From positions 1,263,911 through 1,327,910 of the forward strand of contig NZ_LN679998.1 in the NCBI RefSeq assembly GCF_000953675.1: a stretch of 64,000 nucleotides of DNA, read 5' to 3'. This stretch comes from Paraclostridium sordellii (GTDB lineage: Bacteria > Bacillota > Clostridia > Peptostreptococcales > Peptostreptococcaceae). Under the pieces are notes generated by a model, which was not told where the DNA came from, ran no database searches, and saw only the letters and a list, made by a program, of their open reading frames with translations. Of this stretch, positions 1-8,716 are shown piece after piece. Both the position numbers and the translations under genes were made by a program. The first letter of the stretch is position 1; every line of letters starts with the position of its first letter.

Positions 1-564
1 GGAAATATTAAATTTGTAGTTGAATCAAAAAATCAATTTGATATCTTGTTAGAAGACGATAAATATATAACTTTATTTTATGATATCCATAATAATTCTA
101 AAGTAAGATCATATCAAATAATAGATAAAAATATAGAAAATAAAACAAGTGATATATATCCAGTTTTCAATGAACAATTAAAATATAGTTTTGAAATGCA
201 AACTATAGATTTAATAAATAGTGAAAGAGATAAAAATGATTTAGATAGGTTAACTTTTAGTGAAAAGGCGAAAATAAGCTCTGAAAAACACAGTGAAGAT
301 ATGAAAGAAAATAATTACTTTGATCATTTAAATAAGGAAAATGAAACTCCATTTGATAGGATGAAAAAAGAAGATATAATATACAGCATTGCTGGAGAAA
401 ATATTGCAGCAGGGCAAATAAATTCAGTCTATGCTCATGAGGCTTTAATGAATTCATTAGGGCATAGAAGAAATATTTTAGGGGATTATGAGAATGTAGG
501 AGTAGGAGTTAGTTTTGGTGGACACTATAAAATATATTATACACAAAATTTTTATAGTAGATAA
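1..564 (+). CDS. CAP (SCP/PR1)-domain protein, 5' end missing
   Basis: The reading frame is open from the first base, so this is the C-terminal 187 residues of a longer gene cut by the window edge. The in-frame TTG near base 46 is not a credible start. The last ~125 residues form a CAP domain like YkwD of Bacillus. Visible landmarks are an LINSERDKNDLDRLTFSEK helix, a DHLNKENETPFDRM segment, AGENIAAG, SLGHRRNIL and the closing VGVGVSF and YTQNFY strands. The part before it resembles the CAP-associated N-terminal domain found in such proteins. CAP proteins of this type are usually secreted or cell-wall linked, but their biochemical role is mostly unknown. A cell-wall deacetylase gene follows 27 bases later, which fits an envelope role. 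Confidence 0.85.
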   Translation, partial: GNIKFVVESKNQFDILLEDDKYITLFYDIHNNSKVRSYQIIDKNIENKTSDIYPVFNEQLKYSFEMQTIDLINSERDKNDLDRLTFSEKAKISSEKHSEDMKENNYFDHLNKENETPFDRMKKEDIIYSIAGENIAAGQINSVYAHEALMNSLGHRRNILGDYENVGVGVSFGGHYKIYYTQNFYSR

Positions 565-591
565 ATTGACAAAATGAAAGGACGTATAATT

Positions 592-1284
592 ATGAAGAAA
601 TCAAAAAAAAAATACTCACTAGCTCTAATTACATTACTTTTAATGGTATCTATGGTTTCAGTAACAGCACTTAGTAAAAATGAAGAAATTTTTATTAAAA
701 ATGGACCTAGAGATAAAAAAAAATTAGCAATAACATTTGATGATGGTCCTCATCCTAAAGAAACTGAACAAGTTTTAGATGTTTTAAAAAAACATGATGT
801 AAAAGCAACTTTCTTTGTGGCAGGTAAACATGTGAACTGGTATACAAAACCTTTTATAAGGGCTAGCAAAGAAGGTCATGAGATAGGAAATCATACATTT
901 AATCATCCGGATATCTCAAATATGAGTCCTTTGGAAATAGAAAATGAAATACTTAAGTGTGAAGAGATTATAACCAAAATAACTGGGAAAAAACCTACTT
1001 TATTTAGACCTCCTTATGGAAGCTATAAAGAAAGTGAACTATCAAATATTGCTAAAAAACATGGATATAAAGTTGTTTTATGGACTACTGTTGATACAAA
1101 AGACTGGAAAAATCCAGGAGCATCAAATATAGCTAATGCTATAATAAATAATGCTAAAAATGGAGATATAATTTTATTACATGATTATGCAACTAATAAC
1201 ACTGTAGAGGCTTTAGACATATTTATACCAGAAATGAAAAAGAGAGGGTATGAATTTGTAACTGTATCTGAACTTTATAATTAA
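592..1284 (+). CDS. Polysaccharide deacetylase (NodB/CE4 family), secreted
   Basis: This 230-residue protein is a metal-dependent N- or O-deacetylase of the carbohydrate esterase 4 family, probably acting on peptidoglycan or another wall polymer. A basic start followed by a hydrophobic stretch (residues 9-28) is a signal peptide or anchor. All NodB motifs are present: TFDDGP (catalytic and metal Asp50/Asp51), HTFNHP (metal His101 and His105), RPPYGSY, VDTKDW and ILLHD. I chose the ATG at 592 because the ribosome site AAAGGA (577-582) lies just ahead of it. An in-frame ATG at 574 sits upstream of that site. It probably forms a two-gene unit with the CAP protein. The exact substrate cannot be told from sequence. 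Confidence 0.92.
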   Translation: MKKSKKKYSLALITLLLMVSMVSVTALSKNEEIFIKNGPRDKKKLAITFDDGPHPKETEQVLDVLKKHDVKATFFVAGKHVNWYTKPFIRASKEGHEIGNHTFNHPDISNMSPLEIENEILKCEEIITKITGKKPTLFRPPYGSYKESELSNIAKKHGYKVVLWTTVDTKDWKNPGASNIANAIINNAKNGDIILLHDYATNNTVEALDIFIPEMKKRGYEFVTVSELYN

Positions 1285-1368
1285 TTTGAAAATAATTAAA
1301 TTTTAGATACACTTTTCCTTAGAAATTAATATTATATAATAAGACTATTTCTAAAAAGGGTGAAGTGT

Positions 1369-1692
1369 ATGTATAATAAAATATTTGAAAGAAAAGAGTT
1401 TATAATATTTCAAGTAAAGGAAGGTTATATAGCTTATAATACAAAAAAAGATTTTAAGGAAGGACATACACACCTAAAGCACTTTGATGCAGCAAAAAAG
1501 GCTATAGACTTAGTCATAAGTAAAAAGATACCCAAAAGTACAAATGTATATTATTTAACTAGTTTAATAAGGCTTACAAATGATGAAAATTATATTGAAA
1601 AAATAAACGAGTTAATTGAAATTAGAAATAAAAAAGGTAAGAAAGAAAAATATTATAATGTTGGTTATAGATGGACAAAAAGGAGCTCATAG
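1369..1692 (+). CDS. Hypothetical protein, 107 aa
   Basis: I do not recognise this protein. It is small, basic and lysine-rich, with no signal peptide or membrane segment, and it ends in a positively charged tail (KKGKKEKYYNVGYRWTKRSS). The start at 1369 is preferred over an in-frame GTG at 1360 because AAGGGTGA (1356-1363) is correctly spaced for it. A TATAAT box lies at 1335-1340, without a convincing -35 element. The stop codon is embedded in the terminator hairpin that follows. It stands alone between the wall genes and the folate operon. Confidence 0.7.
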   Translation: MYNKIFERKEFIIFQVKEGYIAYNTKKDFKEGHTHLKHFDAAKKAIDLVISKKIPKSTNVYYLTSLIRLTNDENYIEKINELIEIRNKKGKKEKYYNVGYRWTKRSS

Positions 1693-1701
1693 GCTCCTTT
1701 T
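1677..1701 (+). terminator. Rho-independent terminator overlapping a stop codon
   Basis: A 9-bp stem (AAAAGGAGC pairing with GCTCCTTTT) encloses a six-base loop. The stop codon of the 107-aa gene lies in the loop. Confidence 0.75.
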
Positions 1702-1705
1702 AAAT

Positions 1706-1867
1706 TTAATTTTTTAGAGGAGTTAAATTTGCATATTTTTTATCATATATTATTAAAGATGATATTCCCTGTTTTTCATAAGTTTGAATTTTTTTTATAG
1801 CTTCTTTTTGAGACATGGGAAGAGAAATTGACTTTGTGTCAGATCTTATTATAATATATTTATTCAT
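1706..1867 (-). CDS. Small hypothetical protein, 53 aa
   Basis: This short gene reads right to left from an ATG at 1867 to a TAA at 1706. It is supported by a full AGGAGG ribosome site eight bases ahead of the ATG and a TATAAT box (1905-1910, reverse strand). The product begins MNKYIIIRSDTKSISLPMSQ and continues with a KEAIKKIQTYEKQGISSLII segment, a mixed alpha/beta pattern with no membrane segment. I do not recognise a family. It fills most of the gap before the folate operon and is transcribed away from it. Confidence 0.65.
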   Translation of the reverse strand: MNKYIIIRSDTKSISLPMSQKEAIKKIQTYEKQGISSLIIYDKKYANLTPLKN

Positions 1868-1982
1868 TATACAACCTCCTAAGATATGTGTTACTATTTA
1901 TATTATTATAGATAGTATTTTTTGATTTAATTAAATAAATATACTCAACATATTCTTGACTATTTCATCAAAAATGACTATG

Positions 1983-2012
1983 TTGACATTAATTTCTTAA
2001 GGAATATATAAT
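1983..2012 (+). promoter_or_regulatory. Probable sigma-A promoter of the folate operon
   Basis: TTGACA (1983-1988) and TATAAT (2007-2012) are separated by 18 bases, about 75 bases ahead of pabA. A second TTGACT lies about 30 bases upstream. No further strong promoter or terminator was seen until the hairpin after aroF. Confidence 0.65.
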
Positions 2013-2087
2013 TAATATATAATAAATATAAAAAATTTAAAGAATAATGATTTTTTGTGTAAAATGTTAATTTTAAGGGGGCAGTTT

Positions 2088-2681
2088 ATGATACTAATGA
2101 TAGATAATTATGACTCTTTTGTTTATAATTTAGTTCAGTTTTTGAGTGAATTAGGTGAAGAAGTTATAGTTAAAAGAAATGATGAAATTAAGATAAAGGA
2201 TATTATGGATATGAATCCAGAAATCATTGTATTATCACCAGGCCCATGCTCACCTAATGAGGCTGGGATATGTATAGATGTAGTTAGATATTTTAAAGAA
2301 AGTATTCCTATACTGGGTATATGTCTAGGACATCAGATAATAGGACATGCATTTGGAGCAAAAATTATAAAGGCTAAAGAGCCTGTACATGGTAAAGTTC
2401 ATCCTATAAATCATATTAATAAAGGTGTATTTAATGAACTAAAAAACCCTCTAAATGTAACTAGATATCATTCTCTTATAATAGATGAAAAAACATTGCC
2501 AGAAGAAATTGAGGTCACAGCAAAAAGCAAAGATGGAGAGATAATGGGAATTAAATGCTTAAATTATAATATAGAAGGTGTTCAATTTCACCCAGAAGCA
2601 ATTTTATCAGAGCAGGGGCATGAACTTTTAAGAAATTTTTTAAATCAGGCAAGATTAACTAAGGAGGAATCAAAATGTTAA
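2088..2681 (+). CDS. pabA: Aminodeoxychorismate/anthranilate synthase glutaminase subunit (PabA)
   Basis: This 197-residue class I glutamine amidotransferase releases ammonia from glutamine for its chorismate-binding partner. The catalytic triad is visible: Cys79 in LGICLGHQ, and His168 and Glu170 in VQFHPEA. The oxyanion segment LSPGPCSPNEAG is also present. The start at 2088 follows the ribosome site AAGGGGG; an in-frame TTG upstream would add an unlikely leader. PabA and TrpG are nearly indistinguishable and can be shared. The neighbours (pabB, pabC, fol genes) argue for p-aminobenzoate synthesis. The gene overlaps pabB by 7 bases. Confidence 0.93.
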   Translation: MILMIDNYDSFVYNLVQFLSELGEEVIVKRNDEIKIKDIMDMNPEIIVLSPGPCSPNEAGICIDVVRYFKESIPILGICLGHQIIGHAFGAKIIKAKEPVHGKVHPINHINKGVFNELKNPLNVTRYHSLIIDEKTLPEEIEVTAKSKDGEIMGIKCLNYNIEGVQFHPEAILSEQGHELLRNFLNQARLTKEESKC

Positions 2682-4015
2682 GAGAATTGAAAACAAACTT
2701 AAACTCCTTTGAAATATATACAATATTTAAAGATGAAGAGAATAGTTTTATACTAGATAGTGGTATGGATGAAGAAAAGTTAGGTAGATATTCGTTTATA
2801 AGTTCTAGACCATTTGAAATTGTTAAATTAAAAAATAGTGAAAAAAATCCTTTAGATACTTTAAAAGAAAAAATGCAAAAATATAAAGTGGATAATAACA
2901 CAAGTTTACCTTTTATAGGTGGGGCTGTAGGCTATTTATCCTATGATATAGGTAATTATATGGAAAATCTTCCAAGAACAGCTTTAGATGACACTGATGT
3001 ATATGATTTATATTTTGGACTTTATAACTTTGTTATAGTAGTTGATCACTTAGAAAATAAAAAATATATTGCGACTCCAAATTTGAATAAAGAGTTAGAA
3101 GCTAAGGTAGTAGATGAAATAGAAGCACTTATAAAAACATTTGAAAAATGTAGAACAAATACAGATGAAAAAGAAATTACAGAGAAAATAAAACTAACAT
3201 CTAATTTTACAAAAGAGGATTATATAAACTCTGTTGAGAAAGTGAGAGAATATATAAGACAAGGCGATATATACCAAGCAAATTTAACTCAAAGATTCAG
3301 TGGAAATATAAACTTATCTAGTTATGATTTATATAAAAGACTAAGAAATGTAAGTAAAGCTCCATTTGCTGCATTTTTAAACTTTGAAGGGTATCAAGTT
3401 TTATCCAACTCTCCAGAAAGATTCATAAAATGTACTTCTAAAAATATAGAAACAAGACCAATCAAAGGTACTAGACCTAGAGGAAAAACAATAGAAGAGG
3501 ATGTTTTACTTCAAGAGGAACTTAGAAATAGTGAAAAAGATAAAGCTGAATTATTAATGATTGTAGATTTAGAAAGAAATGATCTAGGAAAAGTCTCAAA
3601 AGTTGGTACTGTCAAAGTTCCTGAACTATTTGTTATTGAACCATATGCAAATGTTAGTCATTTAGTTTCTACAGTAACAGGAGAGCTTAAAGATTCTCTT
3701 GATAGTATAGATTTAATAAAAGCAACTTTCCCAGGTGGATCTATAACAGGAGCTCCAAAAATTAGGGCTATGGAAATAATCGATGAGTTAGAACCTACTC
3801 AAAGAAATGTATATACAGGATCTATAGGATATATAGGATTTAATGGTGATATGGATTTTAATATAGCTATAAGGACTCTAATCAAAAAAGATTCTAATAT
3901 ACATTTTCAAGTTGGAGGAGGAATAACTTGGGATTCTAATCCAGAAGATGAATATCAAGAAACTTTAGATAAGGCTAAGTCTATAATGAAGGCTATAAAT
4001 GGATATTATGAATAA
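2675..4015 (+). CDS. pabB: Aminodeoxychorismate synthase component I (PabB)
   Basis: This 446-residue chorismate-binding enzyme converts chorismate plus ammonia to 4-amino-4-deoxychorismate. The C-terminal catalytic domain carries DLERNDLG and [11 protein letters not shown]. The diagnostic PIKGTRPRG motif (Lys264) is the aminodeoxychorismate synthase form; anthranilate synthases have Ala in place of this Lys. The N-terminal domain resembles the TrpE-like subdomain. An AGGAGG site lies inside the end of pabA, and the start overlaps the pabA stop. Its own 3' end overlaps pabC, so translational coupling is likely along the three genes. Confidence 0.94.
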   Translation: MLRELKTNLNSFEIYTIFKDEENSFILDSGMDEEKLGRYSFISSRPFEIVKLKNSEKNPLDTLKEKMQKYKVDNNTSLPFIGGAVGYLSYDIGNYMENLPRTALDDTDVYDLYFGLYNFVIVVDHLENKKYIATPNLNKELEAKVVDEIEALIKTFEKCRTNTDEKEITEKIKLTSNFTKEDYINSVEKVREYIRQGDIYQANLTQRFSGNINLSSYDLYKRLRNVSKAPFAAFLNFEGYQVLSNSPERFIKCTSKNIETRPIKGTRPRGKTIEEDVLLQEELRNSEKDKAELLMIVDLERNDLGKVSKVGTVKVPELFVIEPYANVSHLVSTVTGELKDSLDSIDLIKATFPGGSITGAPKIRAMEIIDELEPTQRNVYTGSIGYIGFNGDMDFNIAIRTLIKKDSNIHFQVGGGITWDSNPEDEYQETLDKAKSIMKAINGYYE

Positions 4016-4754
4016 TAGTGTAAGTTTTAATAGTGATTTATGTAAATTTGGAATTGGAGTATTTGAAACTATAAAAATAAAAAAAGGCAAACCTATTTAT
4101 TTAGATATGCATATAAATAGAATTTTAAATTCAATAGAAGAACTAAGGTTAAATATAGATATAGATAAGAAACAAATAATTAATATTATAGAAAATTATA
4201 TAAATGAAAAAAATATAAAAGATAAAGCTTTGAGATTAACTTTATTTGATGAAGGGTATAACATAACGACGAGAGATATAACATATGACAAAAGTTCCTA
4301 TGATAGGGGTTTTAAACTGACAGTATCACCTATTATAAGAGGTGAAAGTATATTATATAGACATAAGACAACAAATTATTTTGAAAATATATATAGCAGA
4401 GATTACGCTATTAGTAAAGGCTTTAATGATTCTATATTTATAGACCATAAAAATAGAATTTTAGAATGTTCTATAAGTAATATATATTTTGTTAAAGATG
4501 ATAAAATTTACACTCCTAACAGCAATCTTCCAATTCTAAATGGAACGATGAAAAAAAGGGTAAAATCAATATGTGAAGAATTAGATATCAAGATTATAGA
4601 ATGTGATATAGAAATTACGGAAATAGAAAAGTTTGATTTTTGCTTTGTAAGTAATAGCTTGATGGAAGTTATGAAAGTTGTACAAATAGACAGTTTTAAA
4701 TTTAAAAATTATAGTGAGGTGTTTAAATCTATATGGGAACACTTACAACTTTAA
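3999..4754 (+). CDS. pabC: Aminodeoxychorismate lyase (PabC), PLP class IV
   Basis: This fold-type IV PLP enzyme splits aminodeoxychorismate into p-aminobenzoate and pyruvate. Visible family features are the early FGIGVFETIKI segment, HKTTNYFEN with the probable PLP lysine (Lys123), ECSISNIYFV and PILNGTMKKRV. Branched-chain and D-amino-acid aminotransferases share this fold, so the call leans on position directly after pabB. The start overlaps pabB by 17 bases; a second in-frame ATG nine bases later is possible. The 251-residue length is normal. Confidence 0.87.
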   Translation: MDIMNNSVSFNSDLCKFGIGVFETIKIKKGKPIYLDMHINRILNSIEELRLNIDIDKKQIINIIENYINEKNIKDKALRLTLFDEGYNITTRDITYDKSSYDRGFKLTVSPIIRGESILYRHKTTNYFENIYSRDYAISKGFNDSIFIDHKNRILECSISNIYFVKDDKIYTPNSNLPILNGTMKKRVKSICEELDIKIIECDIEITEIEKFDFCFVSNSLMEVMKVVQIDSFKFKNYSEVFKSIWEHLQL

Positions 4755-5416
4755 ATGAAATTTTACATTGCTATAATGAAGTAGTTGAGGTTATAAAAAA
4801 TGATAAAAATACTTTAGCTATATTCTTAGTTGGATCAAGTAAAAATATTGAAAACATGAAAGTAAAAAATATTAATGACATTGACATATTTGTAATTTGC
4901 AATCAAGAAAATAATCAAATAAGATATATAAAAAAAATAAAAAATATAGAGTTTGATATTAATAAATTTTCTATAGATTATACAAAACATATGATAGAAA
5001 ATGGCGAATATTTTTTTATAAATGAAATGAAAGATGCAAAAGTTATATATGATAAAAGTAATTTATCGAGTGAACTTATAAACTCATCAATTATTAAGTA
5101 TAATGAAGGTCCAAAAAAAATATCTGAAGAAGAAATAGATATTATGGCAAACATTTTATATGGCAATATATCTAGCTTAGAAGAAAAAGATAGTTTTGAA
5201 AATTATGAATATGAGTTTTTGACTAATACATATCTAAAAGATATAATAAAGGGATACTTTATAAAAAATAGAAAATGGATACTAAAAGATAAAAAAATAT
5301 TTAAATATTTAAGAGAAAATGAAAAAGACTTATTTAAATTAGTGACTAAGGTATATGAAAAACATGATTATAGAGACTTAAAAAATGTATACGAGTATGT
5401 ATTTTCTAATAAATAA
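4733..5416 (+). CDS. Nucleotidyltransferase-like protein inside the folate operon
   Basis: This 227-residue protein is not a known folate enzyme. Residues 29-54 read [20 protein letters not shown] followed by DIDIFVIC. That is the signature of the DNA polymerase beta-type nucleotidyltransferase fold: a G-S pair, then a metal-binding Asp-x-Asp (Asp49 and Asp51). The remainder is charged and mostly helical, possibly a substrate-binding or HEPN-like part. It overlaps pabC by 22 bases and lies 35 bases before folE, so it is transcribed with the folate genes. Possible roles include nucleotide transfer to a small molecule, RNA or protein. I cannot assign a substrate. Confidence 0.6.
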   Translation: MGTLTTLNEILHCYNEVVEVIKNDKNTLAIFLVGSSKNIENMKVKNINDIDIFVICNQENNQIRYIKKIKNIEFDINKFSIDYTKHMIENGEYFFINEMKDAKVIYDKSNLSSELINSSIIKYNEGPKKISEEEIDIMANILYGNISSLEEKDSFENYEYEFLTNTYLKDIIKGYFIKNRKWILKDKKIFKYLRENEKDLFKLVTKVYEKHDYRDLKNVYEYVFSNK

Positions 5417-5451
5417 AAATATTAGTTGAAAAAATTAAGGGGGTTAACCAT

Positions 5452-6024
5452 ATGTATAGTGTAGATAAAAGTAAAATTGAAAATGCGATAAGAGATATCC
5501 TAGAAGCAATAGGTGAAGATCCAAATAGAGAAGGCCTTTTAGATACTCCTAGTAGGGTTGCTAAGATGTATGAAGAAATTTTTTCGGGAATACATAAGGA
5601 TCCAAGAGAACATTTAAAAATTCTTTTTCAATCTGAGGAACATGAAGAACTAGTTTTAGTAAAAGATATACCTTTTTATTCATGCTGTGAGCATCATTTA
5701 GTTCCGTTTTTTGGTAAAGCTCATATTGCATATTTACCTAAGGATGGTAGATTAACTGGGCTGTCTAAACTTGCTAGGGTTATAGAAGATTTAGCTAAAA
5801 GACCACAATTACAAGAGAGAATAACAAAGGAAACTGCAGATATTATAATGCAGGAATTAAAACCGTATGGAGTAATAGTGGTTTTAGAAGCTGAACATAT
5901 GTGTATGACTATGAGAGGTGTAAAAAAGCCTGGATCAAAGACTATAACTTCTGCAGTAAGAGGAATATTTGAAAAAGATATAGCCGCTAGAGCTGAAGCG
6001 ATGAGTTTAATAAATATGAGATAG
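5452..6024 (+). CDS. folE: GTP cyclohydrolase I (FolE)
   Basis: This enzyme makes 7,8-dihydroneopterin triphosphate from GTP, the first step of the pterin branch. The 190-residue protein has the zinc ligands in [10 protein letters not shown] (Cys79, His82) and HMCMTMRG (Cys151). The [11 protein letters not shown] helix and the C-terminal [13 protein letters not shown] are typical of FolE1. The ribosome site AAGGGGG is strong. It sits 35 bases after the nucleotidyltransferase gene and 10 bases before folP. The dephosphorylation step between FolE and FolB has no gene here, as is common. Confidence 0.96.
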   Translation: MYSVDKSKIENAIRDILEAIGEDPNREGLLDTPSRVAKMYEEIFSGIHKDPREHLKILFQSEEHEELVLVKDIPFYSCCEHHLVPFFGKAHIAYLPKDGRLTGLSKLARVIEDLAKRPQLQERITKETADIIMQELKPYGVIVVLEAEHMCMTMRGVKKPGSKTITSAVRGIFEKDIAARAEAMSLINMR

Positions 6025-6034
6025 GAGAGATTAC

Positions 6035-6826
6035 ATGTTTGACTATGGCAAAAAAACTTATTTAATGGGAATTTTAAACGTTACTCCAGATAGTTTTTCA
6101 GATGGAGGGAGTTACACGAGTTTAGAAAGAGCATTAAATCATGCAAAAGAAATGATAAATGAAGGTGCGGATATAATTGATATTGGAGGAGAATCAACAA
6201 GACCAGGGCATGAAGCGGTTGATGAAGATGAAGAACTAAGAAGAGTTATACCTGTTTTAAAAGCGTTAAAAGAAAAATTGAATGTAAAAGTTTCAATTGA
6301 TACATATAAGGCTCAGGTGGCAGAGGAAAGCTTAAAGTTAGGAGCGGATATGATAAATGATATTTGGGGGCTTAGAAAAGACCCTAAAATGGCAAATACT
6401 ATAGCTAAATATGATGCCTATGTTTGTATAATGCATAATCAAGATGGAACTGATTATGAAAAAGATATAATGAAGTCTATAGAGGAGTTTTTTATAGAAA
6501 GTATCAAAATTGCACAACAATCAGGTATAAGTAATGAAAAAATAATACTAGATCCAGGAATAGGTTTTGGAAAAACATTTGAACAAAATATTGAAGTTAT
6601 GAGTCGTTTAAATGAGTTAAAGAAATTAGGATATCCGATTTTATTAGGAACATCTAGAAAATCTATGATAGGAAATATTCTTAATGTAGAACCAAAGGAA
6701 AGAGTTGAAGGGACTATAGCTACAACTGTTTTAGGTATAAATGCAGGGGTAGATATAGTAAGGGTACACGATATAAAGGCCAATTTAAGAGCTATTAAAG
6801 TAACAGATGCTATATGTAGAAAGTAG
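6035..6826 (+). CDS. folP: Dihydropteroate synthase (FolP)
   Basis: FolP condenses p-aminobenzoate with dihydropterin pyrophosphate and is the sulfonamide target. The 263-residue TIM barrel shows MGILNVTPDSFSDGG, DIGGESTRPG, SIDTYKAQVAE, DPGIGFGKT, LLGTSRKSMIG and IVRVHDI. All pterin- and phosphate-binding loops look intact. It follows folE with a GGAGAG ribosome site. Having both the pABA genes and folP in one operon puts the two branches that meet at this enzyme under one promoter. Confidence 0.96.
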   Translation: MFDYGKKTYLMGILNVTPDSFSDGGSYTSLERALNHAKEMINEGADIIDIGGESTRPGHEAVDEDEELRRVIPVLKALKEKLNVKVSIDTYKAQVAEESLKLGADMINDIWGLRKDPKMANTIAKYDAYVCIMHNQDGTDYEKDIMKSIEEFFIESIKIAQQSGISNEKIILDPGIGFGKTFEQNIEVMSRLNELKKLGYPILLGTSRKSMIGNILNVEPKERVEGTIATTVLGINAGVDIVRVHDIKANLRAIKVTDAICRK

Positions 6827-6833
6827 GTGCTTT

Positions 6834-7199
6834 ATGGATAAAATACTATTAAACAATATGGGATTTTATGGATATCATGGTGTCTTCAAGGAAGAAAGCG
6901 TGTTAGGTCAAAAGTTTTTTGTTGATATGGAACTTTACTTAGATACTAAAGAAGCTGGAATTACAGATGATATGGAGAAGTCTGTAAGCTATGGAGATGT
7001 TTATGAAGTGGTAAAAGATATAGTTGAAAAACAAAGATTTAATTTATTGGAAGCATTAGCTGAAAATATAGCAAAACAAGTTTTTGAAAGATTTGAATTA
7101 ATAGAAGAAATTATGGTTAGAGTAAAGAAGCCAGAAGCTCCAGTACCTGGAATATATGATTATTTTGGGGTTGAAATAAGGAGACGAAGATATGAATAA
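6834..7199 (+). CDS. folB: Dihydroneopterin aldolase (FolB)
   Basis: FolB converts dihydroneopterin to 6-hydroxymethyl-dihydropterin and glycolaldehyde. The 121-residue protein begins MDKILLNNMGFYGYHGVFKE, a classic FolB start, and contains SVSYGDVYEVV, NLLEALAENIA and the closing VRVKKPEAPVPG. I chose the ATG at 6834 because AAGTAGGTG precedes it. An upstream in-frame ATG at 6807 would place an unrelated leader over the end of folP. It overlaps folK by 8 bases. Confidence 0.93.
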   Translation: MDKILLNNMGFYGYHGVFKEESVLGQKFFVDMELYLDTKEAGITDDMEKSVSYGDVYEVVKDIVEKQRFNLLEALAENIAKQVFERFELIEEIMVRVKKPEAPVPGIYDYFGVEIRRRRYE

Positions 7200-7698
7200 A
7201 GTATATTTAGGATTGGGGACTAATATAGGTGATAGATTAAATTATTTAAAACAAGCAATATCAAAATTACAATCTAACAAAGATATAAAGATAACTAAAA
7301 AATCTAAATTATATGAAACTAAGGCTTGGGGTTATACAGAACAAGATGATTTTTTAAATATGTGCATTGAAATAGAAACCAATTTATCACCGATTGAACT
7401 TTTAAATGAGTGTCAAAAGGTTGAACTAGAATTAAATAGAGAGAGAAAAATTAGATGGGGGCCAAGAACTATAGATATTGATATATTATTTTTTAATGAT
7501 ATAATTTTACAAGAAGAAAAATTAGAAATTCCTCATCCAAGAATAAAGGAAAGAGCATTTGTATTAATTCCATTATTAGATATAAGCAACAATTTAAAAA
7601 TAAATGATGTGCATATAAATGAATACCTAGAATCTTTGACGGCTGAGGAAAGAGAAGAAGTAAAGGAGTTTATAGGTAATGAAGAAAAACCTATTTAA
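7192..7698 (+). CDS. folK: Hydroxymethyl-dihydropterin pyrophosphokinase (FolK)
   Basis: FolK transfers pyrophosphate from ATP to 6-hydroxymethyl-dihydropterin. The 168-residue protein has the N-terminal YLGLGTNIGDR, the central RWGPRTIDIDILFF with the magnesium-binding Asp-x-Asp, and IPHPRIKERAFVLIPLLDI. An AAGGAGA site lies in the end of folB. It overlaps aroF by 20 bases, so the reading frames are chained to the end of the operon. Confidence 0.95.
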   Translation: MNKVYLGLGTNIGDRLNYLKQAISKLQSNKDIKITKKSKLYETKAWGYTEQDDFLNMCIEIETNLSPIELLNECQKVELELNRERKIRWGPRTIDIDILFFNDIILQEEKLEIPHPRIKERAFVLIPLLDISNNLKINDVHINEYLESLTAEEREEVKEFIGNEEKPI

Positions 7699-8458
7699 TA
7701 ATAATTTAAATATAAAGATAAATGAAAATTTAGAACTACCAAAAAATAAAATAATTATGGCTGGCCCATGTGCCATAGAAAGTTATGAACAACTTTTAGA
7801 AACGGCTAAATTTATAAAAAAACAAGGTGCTAATATGCTAAGAGGTGGAGCGTATAAACCAAGAACTTCACCAAATTCATTCCAAGGATTAAAAGAAGAA
7901 GGCCTTGAAATTTTAAAAGCTGTAAAAATAGAAACAGGATTACCTGTAATAACAGAACTTATGGATGCTAGAGATTTAGAAAAAATATATGATGTAACAG
8001 ATATAATTCAAATTGGCTCTAGAAATATGCAAAACTTTACTCTTTTAAGTGAAGTAGGAAAACAAGATAAGCCTGTTATGCTAAAAAGAGGGATAAGCTC
8101 TACTATAAACGAATGGATTGGAGCAGCTGAATATATCGCAATAGGTGGTAATTCTAATATAATAATGTGTGAAAGAGGTATAAGAACCTACAATGATTAT
8201 ACTAGAAACACTTTAGATATAGCTGCAGTGCCTATAATAAAAAAAGAGACAAATTTACCTGTAGTTGTAGATCCAAGTCATGCAACTGGTGTTAGATATT
8301 TGGTAAAACCTATGTCTATAGCATCCCTTGCAGCTGGAGCAGATGGTCTTATGATAGAAGTACACCCAAATCCAAGTGAAGCTTTATCAGATGGGCCACA
8401 GTCGCTTAATTTTGATGAGTTTGAAGACTTAATGAATAGTATAAAAGGATTATATTAG
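7679..8458 (+). CDS. aroF: 3-deoxy-7-phosphoheptulonate (DAHP) synthase, AroAbeta type
   Basis: This enzyme condenses phosphoenolpyruvate with erythrose 4-phosphate, the entry step of the shikimate pathway and thus of chorismate, the substrate of PabAB. The 259-residue barrel shows [57 protein letters not shown] and MIEVHPNP, as in the KDO8P-synthase-like DAHP synthases of Gram-positives. There is no N-terminal ACT or chorismate-mutase regulatory domain, so simple feedback control through a fused domain is absent. It closes the folate operon. Confidence 0.93.
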   Translation: MKKNLFNNNLNIKINENLELPKNKIIMAGPCAIESYEQLLETAKFIKKQGANMLRGGAYKPRTSPNSFQGLKEEGLEILKAVKIETGLPVITELMDARDLEKIYDVTDIIQIGSRNMQNFTLLSEVGKQDKPVMLKRGISSTINEWIGAAEYIAIGGNSNIIMCERGIRTYNDYTRNTLDIAAVPIIKKETNLPVVVDPSHATGVRYLVKPMSIASLAAGADGLMIEVHPNPSEALSDGPQSLNFDEFEDLMNSIKGLY

Positions 8459-8463
8459 TATTT

Positions 8464-8486
8464 AAGAGGCTAAAAGCCTCTTTTTT
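8464..8486 (+). terminator. Terminator of the folate operon
   Basis: AAGAGGC and GCCTCTT pair around a five-base loop and run into a T tract. This is the first convincing terminator after pabA. Confidence 0.85.
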
Positions 8487-8652
8487 ATTTTTATATTTTA
8501 TAAAAAAAGGTATTGAAATGATAAATATTATGCAAAATAATAAAGTGACAAATTTTTAAGTAGAAATTAATTCAAGTAAATTATACATTAAAAAAATTTA
8601 GATAAAAAAGAAGGAATTTTATAAAAAAAGTCGAAATATGTATAATGAACAT

Positions 8653-8680
8653 TTGACAAATTTCTAATATATTGTAAAAT
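8653..8680 (+). promoter_or_regulatory. Probable promoter of dnaG-rpoD
   Basis: TTGACA (8653-8658) and TAAAAT (8675-8680) are spaced by 16 bases, with a TTG just ahead of the -10 box. It lies 36 bases before dnaG. Confidence 0.6.
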
Positions 8681-8716
8681 AGTAATGTTAAAAAAATTAC
8701 ACCAGAAGGTGGTAAT

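Noticed and set aside
46-48. TTG as the start of the CAP-domain gene
   Set aside because: The frame is open to the window edge, no ribosome site precedes it, and the upstream residues fit a CAP-associated domain. The gene is simply cut.
2088-4015. Reading pabA/pabB as trpG/trpE
   Set aside because: The PIKGT motif and the following pabC and fol genes favour aminodeoxychorismate synthase. PabA could still be shared with tryptophan synthesis.
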